Source of the DNA: Comamonas_C sp026954015 | Lineage (GTDB): Bacteria; Pseudomonadota; Gammaproteobacteria; Burkholderiales; Burkholderiaceae_C | Length of the DNA: 64,000 nucleotides | NCBI GenBank assembly: GCA_035063785.1 | Contig: JAPSFS010000006.1 | Location: forward strand, 138,841-202,840 | Direction: 5' to 3' | In this document: positions 1 to 8,250 of the stretch, one piece after another | How the letters are laid out: each line of letters starts with the position of its first letter | Position numbering within the stretch: the first letter of the stretch is position 1 | Notes under the pieces: generated by a model | What the model saw: only the letters and a program-made list of their open reading frames with translations | Databases searched by the model: none | Told to the model about the DNA's origin: nothing | Program-made: the position numbers and the translations under genes

Positions 1-21
1 TGAACGGCGTTGCATCACAAA

Positions 22-63
22 CCATAGCTGCTGGCGCAGGCCAGATGGGCGCTGGTGGCCAGA
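22..63 (+). repeat. Dispersed Comamonadaceae-type repeat, copy 1
   Basis: This stretch carries the arms ATAGCTGCTGGCGC and GCGCTGGTGGCCA around a short centre and is the first of about nine copies of the same imperfect inverted repeat in the window. It overlaps the first available ATG of the downstream ATPase gene. Confidence 0.7.
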
Positions 64-848
64 ATGGTTCGAGAAACATCGGCGAGGTGATCCTTGAAGT
101 CAGGAACATCAGCCTGCGCTTTGGCGGCGTGCGCGCGCTCACCGACATCAGCTTCGACGTGCGCGAGCACGAGATCCGCTCCATCATCGGCCCCAATGGC
201 GCGGGCAAGAGCTCGATGCTCAACTGCATCAACGGCGTGTACACACCCACCGAGGGCACGATCACCTTCCGCGGCCAGACCTTCAGCCACATGAACAGCC
301 GCCAGGTGGCCGAGATGGGCGTGGCGCGCACCTTCCAGAACCTGGCCCTGTTCAAGGGCATGAGCGTGCTGGACAACATCATGTCGGGGCGCAACCTCAA
401 GATCAAAAGCAACCTCTTCCTGCAGGCGCTGCGCATCGGCCCAGCCGAGCGCGAGGAAATCCGCCACCGCGAGTTCGTCGAGCACATCATCGACTTCCTG
501 GAGATCCAGGCGCACCGCAAGACGCCCGTGGGGCAGCTCCCCTACGGCCTGCAAAAGCGCGTCGATCTGGGCCGGGCGCTCGCGATGGAGCCGCAGGTAC
601 TGCTGCTGGACGAGCCCATGGCCGGCATGAACGTCGAGGAAAAGCAGGACATGAGCCGCTTCATCCTCGACGTGAACGACGAATTCGGCACCACCTGCGT
701 GCTGATCGAGCACGACATGGGCGTGGTGATGGACATTTCCGACCGCGTCGTGGTGCTGGACTACGGCAAGAAGATCGGCGACGGCGCGCCGCTTGAGGTA
801 CAGCAGAGTGAAGAGGTCATCCGCGCCTATCTGGGGTCGAGCGCCTGA
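45..848 (+). CDS. Branched-chain amino acid type ABC transporter, ATP-binding protein (LivG-like)
   Basis: This is a cytoplasmic ATPase subunit of a HAAT-family importer (267 aa, usual length about 260). Walker A (GPNGAGKSS, about residues 49-57), a degenerate signature (LPYGLQKRVDLGRAL), Walker B (VLLLDEP) and the switch His (LIEHDMGVV) are visible. It opens a six-gene set with two permeases, a binding protein, a second ATPase and a PaaK-like protein. The start is uncertain: ATG 45 lies inside a dispersed repeat, GTG 87 is in frame, and the frame is open back to the window edge. A TGA at 1-3, in another frame, may end an upstream gene. The substrate is unknown; the neighbouring acyl-activating-type gene suggests an organic acid rather than an amino acid, which is inference. 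Confidence 0.9.
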   Translation: MGAGGQNGSRNIGEVILEVRNISLRFGGVRALTDISFDVREHEIRSIIGPNGAGKSSMLNCINGVYTPTEGTITFRGQTFSHMNSRQVAEMGVARTFQNLALFKGMSVLDNIMSGRNLKIKSNLFLQALRIGPAEREEIRHREFVEHIIDFLEIQAHRKTPVGQLPYGLQKRVDLGRALAMEPQVLLLDEPMAGMNVEEKQDMSRFILDVNDEFGTTCVLIEHDMGVVMDISDRVVVLDYGKKIGDGAPLEVQQSEEVIRAYLGSSA

Positions 849-868
849 GCGGGCAAGGAAGAATACGC

Positions 869-1798
869 ATGGGATTTTTTCTCGAAACCCTGATTGGCGG
901 CCTGATGACTGGCGTGCTGTATTCGCTGGTCGCACTGGGCTTCGTGCTGATCTACAAGGCGTCCAGCGTCTTCAACTTCGCGCAGGGCGTGATGGTGCTG
1001 TTCGCGGCGCTGGCCATGGCGCGCCTTGCCGAGTGGATTCCGCAGTGGACCGGCATCGAAAGCCGGCTGATGGCCAATGTGCTGGCGTTTGCTGCGGCGG
1101 GCGTGCTCATGCTGGCGCTGGCCTGGCTGATCGAGCGCCTGGCCTTGCGCCATCTCGTGAGCCAACCCGAAGCCACGTTGCTCATGGCCACCATAGGTAT
1201 AGGCTTCTTCCTCGAAGGCTTCGGCCAGTCGGTGTTCGGCAGCAATGTCTACAACATCGACATCGGCATCCCCAAGGATCCGATCTTCATTCTGCAAGGC
1301 CTGTTCGAGGGCGGCATCCTCATCGACTCGCAGGAACTGGTGGCAGCGCTGATCGCGGCGCTGCTGGTGACCGTGCTGGTGCTGTTCTTCCAGAAAACCG
1401 GCACCGGGCGCGCGCTGCGCGCCGTGGCCGATGACCATCAGGCGGCGCAGTCGGTGGGCATACCGCTGGCACGCATGTGGGTCATCGTGTGGTTCATCGC
1501 GGGCCTGAGCGCCCTCGTGGCCGGCATGGTCTGGGGCAGCAAGCTGGGGGTGCAATTTTCCATCTCCACGCTCGCGCTGCGCGCACTGCCCGTGGTCATC
1601 CTGGGCGGACTCACTTCGGTGCCCGGTGCCATCATCGCGGGCCTGATCGTGGGCGCGGGTGAAAAGCTTTCCGAAATCTACCTCGGCCCCTTCGTCGGCG
1701 GAGGCATCGAGGTCTGGTTTGCCTATGTGCTGGCGCTGGTGGTGCTTCTGATCCGGCCTCAGGGGCTGTTTGGAGAGAAGATCATTGACCGTGTTTGA
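869..1798 (+). CDS. Branched-chain amino acid type ABC transporter, inner-membrane permease (LivH-like)
   Basis: This is a 309-aa polytopic permease of the LivH type. The N-terminus (GGLMTGVLYSLVALGFVLIY) and the motif FNFAQG are typical, and the C-terminal part (VVILGGLTSVPGAIIAGLIV) is the conserved subunit-interface region. A ribosome binding site, AAGGAAGA, lies just upstream of ATG 869, 20 bp after the ATPase stop. It should pair with the LivM-like permease to form the membrane channel. Confidence 0.93.
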   Translation: MGFFLETLIGGLMTGVLYSLVALGFVLIYKASSVFNFAQGVMVLFAALAMARLAEWIPQWTGIESRLMANVLAFAAAGVLMLALAWLIERLALRHLVSQPEATLLMATIGIGFFLEGFGQSVFGSNVYNIDIGIPKDPIFILQGLFEGGILIDSQELVAALIAALLVTVLVLFFQKTGTGRALRAVADDHQAAQSVGIPLARMWVIVWFIAGLSALVAGMVWGSKLGVQFSISTLALRALPVVILGGLTSVPGAIIAGLIVGAGEKLSEIYLGPFVGGGIEVWFAYVLALVVLLIRPQGLFGEKIIDRV

Positions 1799-1804
1799 TC
1801 TCTG

Positions 1805-1851
1805 TTTTGATAGCTTTCAGCGATTGACAGGCAAGGGCTAGAGGCCAAAAG
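1805..1851 (+). repeat. Dispersed repeat, copy 2
   Basis: A diverged copy (GATAGCTTTCAGCG then AAGGGCTAGAGGCCA) fills most of the 65-bp gap between the two permease genes. Confidence 0.65.
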
Positions 1852-1863
1852 GGCTTGTAAAGC

Positions 1864-2940
1864 ATGTTCTACCGCGAAAACGGTCAATTCAAGACCACCT
1901 ACCGCTCGGACCAGCAGATCTTTCCCATTCGGCAAGATCGCGTGGTCATGCTCATCGCACTGCTGCTGGCCTTCGTCGTGGTGCCTTTCACCGCCAGCAG
2001 CTACCTGTTTTCGGCCATCCTGATCCCCGTGGTGATCCTCTCTCTGGCGGCGCTGGGCACCAACATCCTGATCGGCTACTGCGGGCAGATCTCGCTGGGC
2101 TCGGGCGCCTTCATGGCCGTCGGAGCCTATGGGGCCTGGAACGTCATCATGCGCCTCCCTGGCATGCCGCTCATCGGCGCGCTGCTGCTGGGCGGGATAT
2201 TTGCAGCCATTTTCGGCGTGCTGTTCGGCCTGCCCAGCCTGCGCGTCAAGGGCCTGTACCTGGCCGTGACCACGCTGGCAGCGCAGTTCTTCGCCGACTG
2301 GATGTTCTACCGCGTCAAGTGGTTCACCATGGACAGTCCGTCCATCTCGGTGAGCGCGCCCGACCTGAGCATCTTCGGCCTGCCGCTGGAGAGCTATGCC
2401 GCCAAGTACCTGTTCTGCCTCTCGCTGCTGGTGTTGCTGGCGCTCGCGTGCAAGAACCTGGTGCGCGGTGCCATCGGGCGCGAATGGATGGCCATTCGCG
2501 ATATGGACGTGGCAGCGGCCGTGATCGGCATCCGTCCGGTCTACGCCAAGCTCACGGCGTTTGCCGTCAGCAGTTTCATCATTGGCGTGGCGGGCGCGCT
2601 CTGGGGCTTCTTCTATCTGGGTTCGTGGGAACCTGCGGCGTTCGGCCTGAACATGTCGCTGGAGCTCCTGTTCATGGTCATCATCGGCGGGCTGGGCTCC
2701 ATCATGGGCAACTTCATCGGTGCCGCCTTCATGGTGATCCTGCCCATCCTGATCCGTCTGGGCCTGCCGGCCCTGGGCGATCTGGTGGGCCTGCAACTGG
2801 GCACGGCGGCAGCGGCGCACCTGGAGCTGATGCTGTTTGGCGTGCTCATCGTCTGGTTCCTCATCGTGGAGCCGCACGGCCTGGCACGCCTGTGGTCCAC
2901 CGGCAAGCAGAAGTTGCGTTTGTGGCCCTTCCCTCACTGA
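1864..2940 (+). CDS. Branched-chain amino acid type ABC transporter, inner-membrane permease (LivM-like)
   Basis: This is a 358-aa polytopic permease of the LivM type. A soluble N-terminus of about 25 residues precedes the first membrane span, and the conserved segments NILIGYCGQISLGSGAFMAV and LLFMVIIGGLGSIMGNFIGA match the family. It lies between the LivH-like permease and the binding protein, and together they form the permease heterodimer of the importer. Confidence 0.93.
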   Translation: MFYRENGQFKTTYRSDQQIFPIRQDRVVMLIALLLAFVVVPFTASSYLFSAILIPVVILSLAALGTNILIGYCGQISLGSGAFMAVGAYGAWNVIMRLPGMPLIGALLLGGIFAAIFGVLFGLPSLRVKGLYLAVTTLAAQFFADWMFYRVKWFTMDSPSISVSAPDLSIFGLPLESYAAKYLFCLSLLVLLALACKNLVRGAIGREWMAIRDMDVAAAVIGIRPVYAKLTAFAVSSFIIGVAGALWGFFYLGSWEPAAFGLNMSLELLFMVIIGGLGSIMGNFIGAAFMVILPILIRLGLPALGDLVGLQLGTAAAAHLELMLFGVLIVWFLIVEPHGLARLWSTGKQKLRLWPFPH

Positions 2941-2999
2941 GGGCAGAGCGCGAGCGCGAAGGTTTTTTCCCTGGCAACCTCACTACGAAGGAGACAAGC

Positions 3000-4313
3000 A
3001 TGAAACCCATCTACACCTTGCTGGCTGCGCTGGCGGTGGCAGCGGGCACGGTCGCGGCGCCCGCCGCAGCGCAGGAGCAGTACGCGCCCGTGCTCTCGTA
3101 CCGGACCGGGCCGTATGCGCCCAACGGCATCCCGGTGGCCAACGGCACCGTGGACTACCTCAAGCTGGTCAATGCGCACGGCGGCATCAACGGCGTCAAG
3201 TTCAAGATCGAGGAGTGCGAATTCGCCTACGACACCGCCAAGGGCATCGAATGCTATGAGCGCATGAAGGGGCAAAACGGCGGTGCGGCCATCGTGCAGT
3301 CGATCTCCACCGGTGTGACCAACGCACTGCTGAAGAAGGCGCCCGAGGACAAGATCTCGCTCATCATTGCCGGCTATGGCACGCCGGCTGCGGCCGACGG
3401 ACGGGTCTTCAAGTGGGTCTTCCCCATGATCCCCAACTACTTCGTGTCGGCCGACGTGATGATGCAGGCCATCGGCAAGAAGGCCGGAGGCCTGGACAAG
3501 CTCAAGGGCAAGAAGATTCACTACGTCTACATGGACGCACCGTTCGGCCATGAATTCATGCCGGTGTTCGACGCCTACGCCGCCAAGTACGGCTTCAACC
3601 TGGCCAAGCTGCCGGTGACCGCGCCGGGGCTGGACCAGAAGTCCACCTGGCTGCAGGTGCGCCGCGATCAGCCCGATTACCTGCTCTACGTGGGCTATGG
3701 CGTGATGAACCCCACGGCCCTGAAGGAAGCGCAGGCCGTGGGCTACCCGCGCGAGAAGATGTACGGCTTCTGGTGGGCGGGCTCCGAATCCGACGTCAAG
3801 GGCGTCGAAGAAGCCTCCAAGGGCTACAACGCTGCCGCCCTGCAGGCCAGCGCCAACCGCGACGCCAAGGTCATCAAGGACGTGCAGGACACGCTCTATG
3901 CCAAGGGCCAGGGCACCGCGCAGGACGCCAAGACCGTGGGGGATGTGCTCTACGTGCGCGGCCTGATCACCGGCATGCTGACGGCCGAGACGGTACGCAT
4001 TGCGCAGGAAAAATTCGGCAAGGGCAAGCCCATCACCGGCGAGCAGGCGCAGTGGGCGCTCGAGCACTTCGAGCTGACGCCCGCGCGCATCGAAGAGCTC
4101 GGCTTCACCGGCATCGTGCAGCCCATGAAGACCACCTGCGCCCAGCACATGGGATCGTACGCCGCGCGCATGTCGGTGTGGGACGGCAAGGAGTGGAAGA
4201 TCAACGGCGACTGGTATGAGGGCAACCGCGAGATCCTCGATCCGCTGATCAAGCAGTTTGCCGAGAAGTACGCGGCCGACAACAAGGTCGAAATCCGCCA
4301 GTGCGCCGACTGA
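3000..4313 (+). CDS. ABC transporter periplasmic substrate-binding protein (HAAT family)
   Basis: This is a 437-aa periplasmic binding protein of the Leu/Ile/Val-type family. ATG 3000 is preceded by GAAGGAGA and is followed by a clear signal peptide (basic MK, hydrophobic LLAALAVAAGTVAA, likely cleavage after APAAA before QEQY). The frame is open upstream, but only 3000 gives a signal peptide. The mature part is rich in aromatic residues in its second half (KMYGFWWAGSESDV), as seen in binding proteins for aromatic or acyl substrates; that hint about substrate is weak. It sits inside the transporter operon. Confidence 0.92.
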   Translation: MKPIYTLLAALAVAAGTVAAPAAAQEQYAPVLSYRTGPYAPNGIPVANGTVDYLKLVNAHGGINGVKFKIEECEFAYDTAKGIECYERMKGQNGGAAIVQSISTGVTNALLKKAPEDKISLIIAGYGTPAAADGRVFKWVFPMIPNYFVSADVMMQAIGKKAGGLDKLKGKKIHYVYMDAPFGHEFMPVFDAYAAKYGFNLAKLPVTAPGLDQKSTWLQVRRDQPDYLLYVGYGVMNPTALKEAQAVGYPREKMYGFWWAGSESDVKGVEEASKGYNAAALQASANRDAKVIKDVQDTLYAKGQGTAQDAKTVGDVLYVRGLITGMLTAETVRIAQEKFGKGKPITGEQAQWALEHFELTPARIEELGFTGIVQPMKTTCAQHMGSYAARMSVWDGKEWKINGDWYEGNREILDPLIKQFAEKYAADNKVEIRQCAD

Positions 4314-4373
4314 CGGCATGACGCAGCGCCGGGGCGGCCTGGCCCGCCCCGGTCCGAACACGGACAAGACAAG

Positions 4374-5189
4374 ATGCGCGAACCGACCTCTTCCGCGATG
4401 CTCGACGTCAACGGCATCGAGGTCATCTACAACCACGTGATCCTCGTGCTCAAGGGCGTGTCGCTCACCGTGCCCCAGGGGGCCATCGTGGCCATCCTGG
4501 GCGGCAACGGCGCGGGCAAGACGACCACGCTGCGCGCCATCTCCAACCTGCTGCGCGGCGAGCGCGGCGAGGTCACCAAGGGCAGCATCCACTACCAGGG
4601 CGAGCGCATCGAAAACCTCACCCCGTCCGAGCTCGTCAAGCGCGGCGTGGTGCAGGTGATGGAAGGGCGCCACTGCTTCGCGCACCTGACCATCGAGGAA
4701 AACCTGCTGACCGGCGCCTACACGCGCACCAGCAAGGCCGAGATCGCGGCCAACCTGGAGAAGGTCTACACCTACTTCCCGCGCCTGAAGGAACGCCGCA
4801 GGAGCCAGGCCGCCTACACCTCGGGCGGCGAACAGCAGATGTGCGCCATCGGGCGCGCCCTCATGAGCAGCCCGACGCTGGTGCTGCTGGACGAACCCTC
4901 GATGGGCCTGGCGCCGCAGCTCGTCGAAGAGGTCTTCAACATCGTGCGCGACCTCAACACCAAGGAAGGCACGACCTTTCTGCTGGCCGAGCAGAACACC
5001 AACATGGCGCTCAAGTACGCAGGCTACGGCTACATCATGGAAAGCGGCCGCGTGGTCATGGATGGCTCGGCCGCAGACCTGGCGAGCAACGAAGACGTGA
5101 AGGAGTTCTACCTGGGCGTCGGCGGCGCCGAGCGCAAGAGCTTTCGCGACGTCAAGAGCTACAAGCGGCGCAAGCGCTGGCTCGCATGA
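4374..5189 (+). CDS. Branched-chain amino acid type ABC transporter, second ATP-binding protein (LivF-like)
   Basis: This 271-aa ATPase partners the LivG-like subunit. Walker A (GGNGAGKTT, about residues 43-51), the Q-loop region, signature (YTSGGEQQMCAIGRAL), Walker B (LVLLDEPSMG) and the switch segment (LLAEQNTNMAL) are present. Family LivF proteins are about 235 aa; this one has a basic C-terminal tail (KSFRDVKSYKRRKRW) typical of the subgroup adjoining acyl-CoA ligase-like genes. An in-frame ATG at 4398 is an alternative start. Confidence 0.92.
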   Translation: MREPTSSAMLDVNGIEVIYNHVILVLKGVSLTVPQGAIVAILGGNGAGKTTTLRAISNLLRGERGEVTKGSIHYQGERIENLTPSELVKRGVVQVMEGRHCFAHLTIEENLLTGAYTRTSKAEIAANLEKVYTYFPRLKERRRSQAAYTSGGEQQMCAIGRALMSSPTLVLLDEPSMGLAPQLVEEVFNIVRDLNTKEGTTFLLAEQNTNMALKYAGYGYIMESGRVVMDGSAADLASNEDVKEFYLGVGGAERKSFRDVKSYKRRKRWLA

Positions 5190-5198
5190 TCACATATC

Positions 5199-5236
5199 CA
5201 TAGCTGCTCGCGCTTGATGGGCAAGGGCTGAAACCA
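5199..5236 (+). repeat. Dispersed repeat, copy 3
   Basis: ATAGCTGCTCGCGCTTG and AAGGGCTGAAACCA flank a short centre in the 81-bp gap between the LivF-like gene and the PaaK-like gene. Confidence 0.7.
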
Positions 5237-5270
5237 TATTTTGCTTACACACTGACAGGAGGCCCGCGCC

Positions 5271-6518
5271 ATGACCGAGTTTTACGACGCGCTGGAAACC
5301 CGCTCCCCCGACGAGCGCGAAGCCGCGCTGATGGCCGCGCTGCCGGCTCAGGTGGCGCAGGCACAGCAGCGCTCGCGCGCGTTCGCCGAGATCCTTGCGG
5401 GCGTGGATGCCGCCGGCGTCACGAGCCGCGCGGCGCTCGCGCGGCTGCCGGTCACGCGCAAGAGCGCGCTGCTCGCGCGCCAGCAGGCCGAGCGCGCACG
5501 CGACGCCTTCGGCGGTTTCAGCACCGGGCGCTACGGCAGCGCGCTGGCGCGCGTGTTCTCCAGCCCCGGCCCGATCTACGAACCCCAGGGCACGCGCGCC
5601 GACTACTGGCGCATGGCACGCGCGCTCTACGCCGCCGGCTTTCGCGCGGGCGAGCTGGTGCACAACTGCTTTTCCTACCACTTCGTGCCCGCCGGGCTCA
5701 TGATGGAAACCGCCGCGCACGCGCTCGGCTGCACGGTATTCCCCGGCGGTACGGGCCAGACCGAGCAGCAGGTGCAGGCCATGGCCGACCTCAGGCCCGC
5801 GGGCTACGTCGGCACGCCGAGCTTTCTGCGGCTGATCCTTGAGAAGGCCGCCGAGATGCAGGTGCCGCTGCCCAGCGTCACCAAGGCGCTGGTCTCGGCC
5901 GAGGCGCTGCCGCCGTCGCTGCGCACGTGGTTCGCCGAGCACGGCGTGGCCGCGACGCAGTGCTACGGCACCGCGGACCTGGGCCTGATCGCCTACGAAA
6001 CCGAGGCGCGCGAGGGCCTGGTGCTCGACGAAGGCGTAATCGTCGAAATCGTGCGCCCCGGCACGGGCGACCCGGTACCCGAGGGTGAGGTGGGCGAGCT
6101 CGTCGTCACCACCTTCAACACCGATTACCCGCTGATCCGCTTCGGCACCGGCGACCTCTCCGCCGTGCTGCCCGGCCCCTGCCCCACCGGGCGCACCAAC
6201 ACCCGCATCAAGGGCTGGATGGGCCGCGCGGACCAGACCACCAAGGTGCGCGGCATGTTCGTGCACCCCGAGCAGGTCGCCGAGATCGCGCGGCGCTTTC
6301 CGCAGGTGCTCAAGGCGCGGCTCATCGTAAGCGGCGAGATGGCCAGCGACCAGATGCAGTTGCAGGTGGAAACCCGCGAAACCGCCGCGGGCCTGGCCGA
6401 GCAGCTCGCCACCGCGCTGCGCGACGTGACCAAGCTGCGCGGCGAGGTCACGCTGCTCGCGCCCGGGAGCCTGGCCAACGACGGCAAGGTGATCGAGGAC
6501 GCGCGCAGCTACCAATAA
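5271..6518 (+). CDS. PaaK-like adenylate-forming protein (phenylacetate-CoA ligase family)
   Basis: This 415-aa protein aligns by eye with phenylacetate-CoA ligases: the YGTADLGLIAYE region corresponds to the A5 motif, IRFGTGDLS to the A7 region, and the C-terminal domain (TTKVRGMFVHPEQV) is conserved. The usual phosphate-binding loop (SSGTTGKP type) is replaced by VFSSPGPIYEPQG near residue 100, so ATP use is doubtful or altered. AGGAGG precedes ATG 5271. Linkage to the ABC importer suggests that it acts on the imported acid, which is inference. Confidence 0.82.
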   Translation: MTEFYDALETRSPDEREAALMAALPAQVAQAQQRSRAFAEILAGVDAAGVTSRAALARLPVTRKSALLARQQAERARDAFGGFSTGRYGSALARVFSSPGPIYEPQGTRADYWRMARALYAAGFRAGELVHNCFSYHFVPAGLMMETAAHALGCTVFPGGTGQTEQQVQAMADLRPAGYVGTPSFLRLILEKAAEMQVPLPSVTKALVSAEALPPSLRTWFAEHGVAATQCYGTADLGLIAYETEAREGLVLDEGVIVEIVRPGTGDPVPEGEVGELVVTTFNTDYPLIRFGTGDLSAVLPGPCPTGRTNTRIKGWMGRADQTTKVRGMFVHPEQVAEIARRFPQVLKARLIVSGEMASDQMQLQVETRETAAGLAEQLATALRDVTKLRGEVTLLAPGSLANDGKVIEDARSYQ

Positions 6519-6569
6519 CGGAATGACGGCGCCAGGGCGGCGCTGGACAAGTCCCTCGCGCGCGCCGCC

Positions 6570-7325
6570 CTACGTCTTCCAGAAGAACAGCACCGTCATC
6601 ACGAGGCCGATGGCCACGATGCTCCAGCGCAGCACGGCCGGCGGGAGCTTGCGCGCGCCGCGCGCGCCCAGGTAGCCGCCGAGCGTGGCGGCCACCATCA
6701 TGATGAGCGCCTCCTTCCACTGCACGATGCCGCCGGCCGCGTAGATCGCCACCGCGATCGCCGTGAGCAGCGTGGAGACGAGGTTCTTGATCGCATTCAT
6801 CGCGTTCAAGCGCGTCTGCCCCAGCAGGCCGAAGAGCGCGAGCATGAGGATGCCCATGCCGCCGTTGAAGTAGCCGCCGTAGCCCGCCACGAGCAGCAGC
6901 CCGAGCACGGCCTTGATGCGCGAGGGCGCCGCGCCCTGCGGGCGGTGCGCGTCGGCCCAGCGGCGCAGTTGCGGGCCGAAGGCGAACATGGCCGTGGCCA
7001 CCAGCAGCAGCCACGGAATCAGGCGGTTGAACGCGGCGTTGGAGGTCACGAGCAGCAGCGCCGCGCCCAGCACCCCGCCCACGAGCGAGAGCACCACCAC
7101 CAGCGTCATCGACAGCCCCGGCGCGGGCTCCATGTCCTCGCGCGAGCCGAAGATGCTCGCCACATAGCCCGGCAGCAGCGCCACCGTGCCCGTGGCGTTG
7201 GCCGTGACCGAGGGCACGCCCACGGCGATCAGCGCGGGCAGCGTGAGAAAGCTGCCGCCCCCGGCGACGGAATTGAGCGTGCCGGCGAAGAAGGCTGCCA
7301 CCAGCAGCAGGGCGATATCCATCAT
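6570..7325 (-). CDS. TauE/SafE-family sulfite exporter-like permease
   Basis: This is a 251-aa integral membrane protein with about eight predicted spans. The repeated-half signature of the TauE/SafE (UPF0721) family is visible: FFAGTLNSVAGGGSFLTLPA at the N-terminus and GYGGYFNGGMGILMLAL after the midpoint. Family members export organosulfonates, sulfite or related anions, but the substrate here cannot be read from the sequence. It follows ybeY by 6 bp on the same strand and is probably co-transcribed with it. Confidence 0.88.
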   Translation of the reverse strand: MMDIALLLVAAFFAGTLNSVAGGGSFLTLPALIAVGVPSVTANATGTVALLPGYVASIFGSREDMEPAPGLSMTLVVVLSLVGGVLGAALLLVTSNAAFNRLIPWLLLVATAMFAFGPQLRRWADAHRPQGAAPSRIKAVLGLLLVAGYGGYFNGGMGILMLALFGLLGQTRLNAMNAIKNLVSTLLTAIAVAIYAAGGIVQWKEALIMMVAATLGGYLGARGARKLPPAVLRWSIVAIGLVMTVLFFWKT

Positions 7326-7331
7326 GAGTAC

Positions 7332-7784
7332 TTACACCGCGTAGGGGTCGGGAAAGCCCAGGCCGCGCAGGATGGCCGTCTCGCGCGCCTCCATTGCGCG
7401 CGCGTCCTGCTCGCTGGTTTCGTGGTCCCAACCCTGGGCGTGCAGCGCGCCGTGCACCAGCAGATGGGCGTAGTGCTCTTGCAGCGTCTTGTTCTGCTCG
7501 CGCGCCTCGCGTTCGACCACGGGCGCGCACAGCACCAGGTCGGCCACCACGACGGGCTGCTGCTGGTAGTCGAAGGTGAGCACGTTGGTGGCGTAGTCCT
7601 TCTGGCGGTAGTCGCGGTTCAGCGCGCGCCCTTCCTCCTCGGCGACGATGCGCACCGTGATTTCGCCGTCCACGTCCAGCGCGTGGCGTATCCAGCGCGC
7701 CACCCTGTGCCGCGCCAGCAGCGCGCGGTGCGCCGCGGCGTCACGGGCGAACTGCAACGAGAGCGTGAGGTGCCTCAGTGGCAT
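7332..7784 (-). CDS. ybeY: rRNA maturation endonuclease YbeY
   Basis: This is a 150-aa member of the UPF0054 family, a zinc-dependent single-strand RNase needed for 16S rRNA 3'-end maturation and ribosome quality control. The three zinc-binding histidines are in HGALHAQGWDH. It normally follows phoH directly; here panD and a dispersed repeat lie between the two genes. Confidence 0.95.
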   Translation of the reverse strand: MPLRHLTLSLQFARDAAAHRALLARHRVARWIRHALDVDGEITVRIVAEEEGRALNRDYRQKDYATNVLTFDYQQQPVVVADLVLCAPVVEREAREQNKTLQEHYAHLLVHGALHAQGWDHETSEQDARAMEARETAILRGLGFPDPYAV

Positions 7785-7798
7785 TTACAAGAAAAATC

Positions 7799-7838
7799 GG
7801 CCTCCAGCGCCTTGCCAGCAAGCGCCAGCAGCTATGTT
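7799..7838 (-). repeat. Dispersed repeat, copy 4
   Basis: GGCCTCCAGCGCCTTG and AAGCGCCAGCAGCTAT occupy the 56-bp gap between panD and ybeY, with one end abutting the panD stop codon. Confidence 0.7.
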
Positions 7839-7840
7839 TA

Positions 7841-8221
7841 TCAAAGCATCTGCGTGGGCACCTTGTGCGTGAGCGAGACCTGGCGGTTCTTCTCGTCCAC
7901 GAACACGAGCCGCGGCTGGTGCGTGGCAAGCTCGTCCTCGCCCACCTGCGCGAACGCCGCGATGATGAGCAGGTCGCCCACGCAGGCGCGGCGCGCGGCC
8001 GAGCCGTTGACCGAGACCATGCCGCTGCCGCGCTGGCCCTTGATGGCGTAGGTGACGAAGCGCTGGCCGCTGTCCACGTTCCAGATGTGCACCTGCTCGT
8101 TCTCGACGATGCCCGCCGCATCGAGCAGGTCTTCGTCGATGGCGCAGGAGCCCTCGTAGTGCAGGTCGCAATGCGTGGCGCGCACGCGGTGGATCTTGGA
8201 TTTGAGCAGGGTACGGATCAT
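7841..8221 (-). CDS. panD: Aspartate 1-decarboxylase
   Basis: This is a 126-aa pyruvoyl enzyme making beta-alanine for pantothenate and CoA synthesis. The self-processing site is visible as HYEGSCAID with Gly24-Ser25, as in E. coli PanD, and the length matches the family. ATG at 8221 gives the canonical start MIRTLLKSKIHR. It is located between phoH and ybeY instead of with panB/panC. Confidence 0.97.
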   Translation of the reverse strand: MIRTLLKSKIHRVRATHCDLHYEGSCAIDEDLLDAAGIVENEQVHIWNVDSGQRFVTYAIKGQRGSGMVSVNGSAARRACVGDLLIIAAFAQVGEDELATHQPRLVFVDEKNRQVSLTHKVPTQML

Positions 8222-8250
8222 GTCGGTAGCGGAAACGAAAACGAAAGAAA

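Noticed and set aside
2319..2999. N-terminal extension of the binding-protein frame upstream of 3000
   Set aside because: It overlaps the LivM-like gene and would bury the signal peptide; ATG 3000 has a good ribosome binding site.
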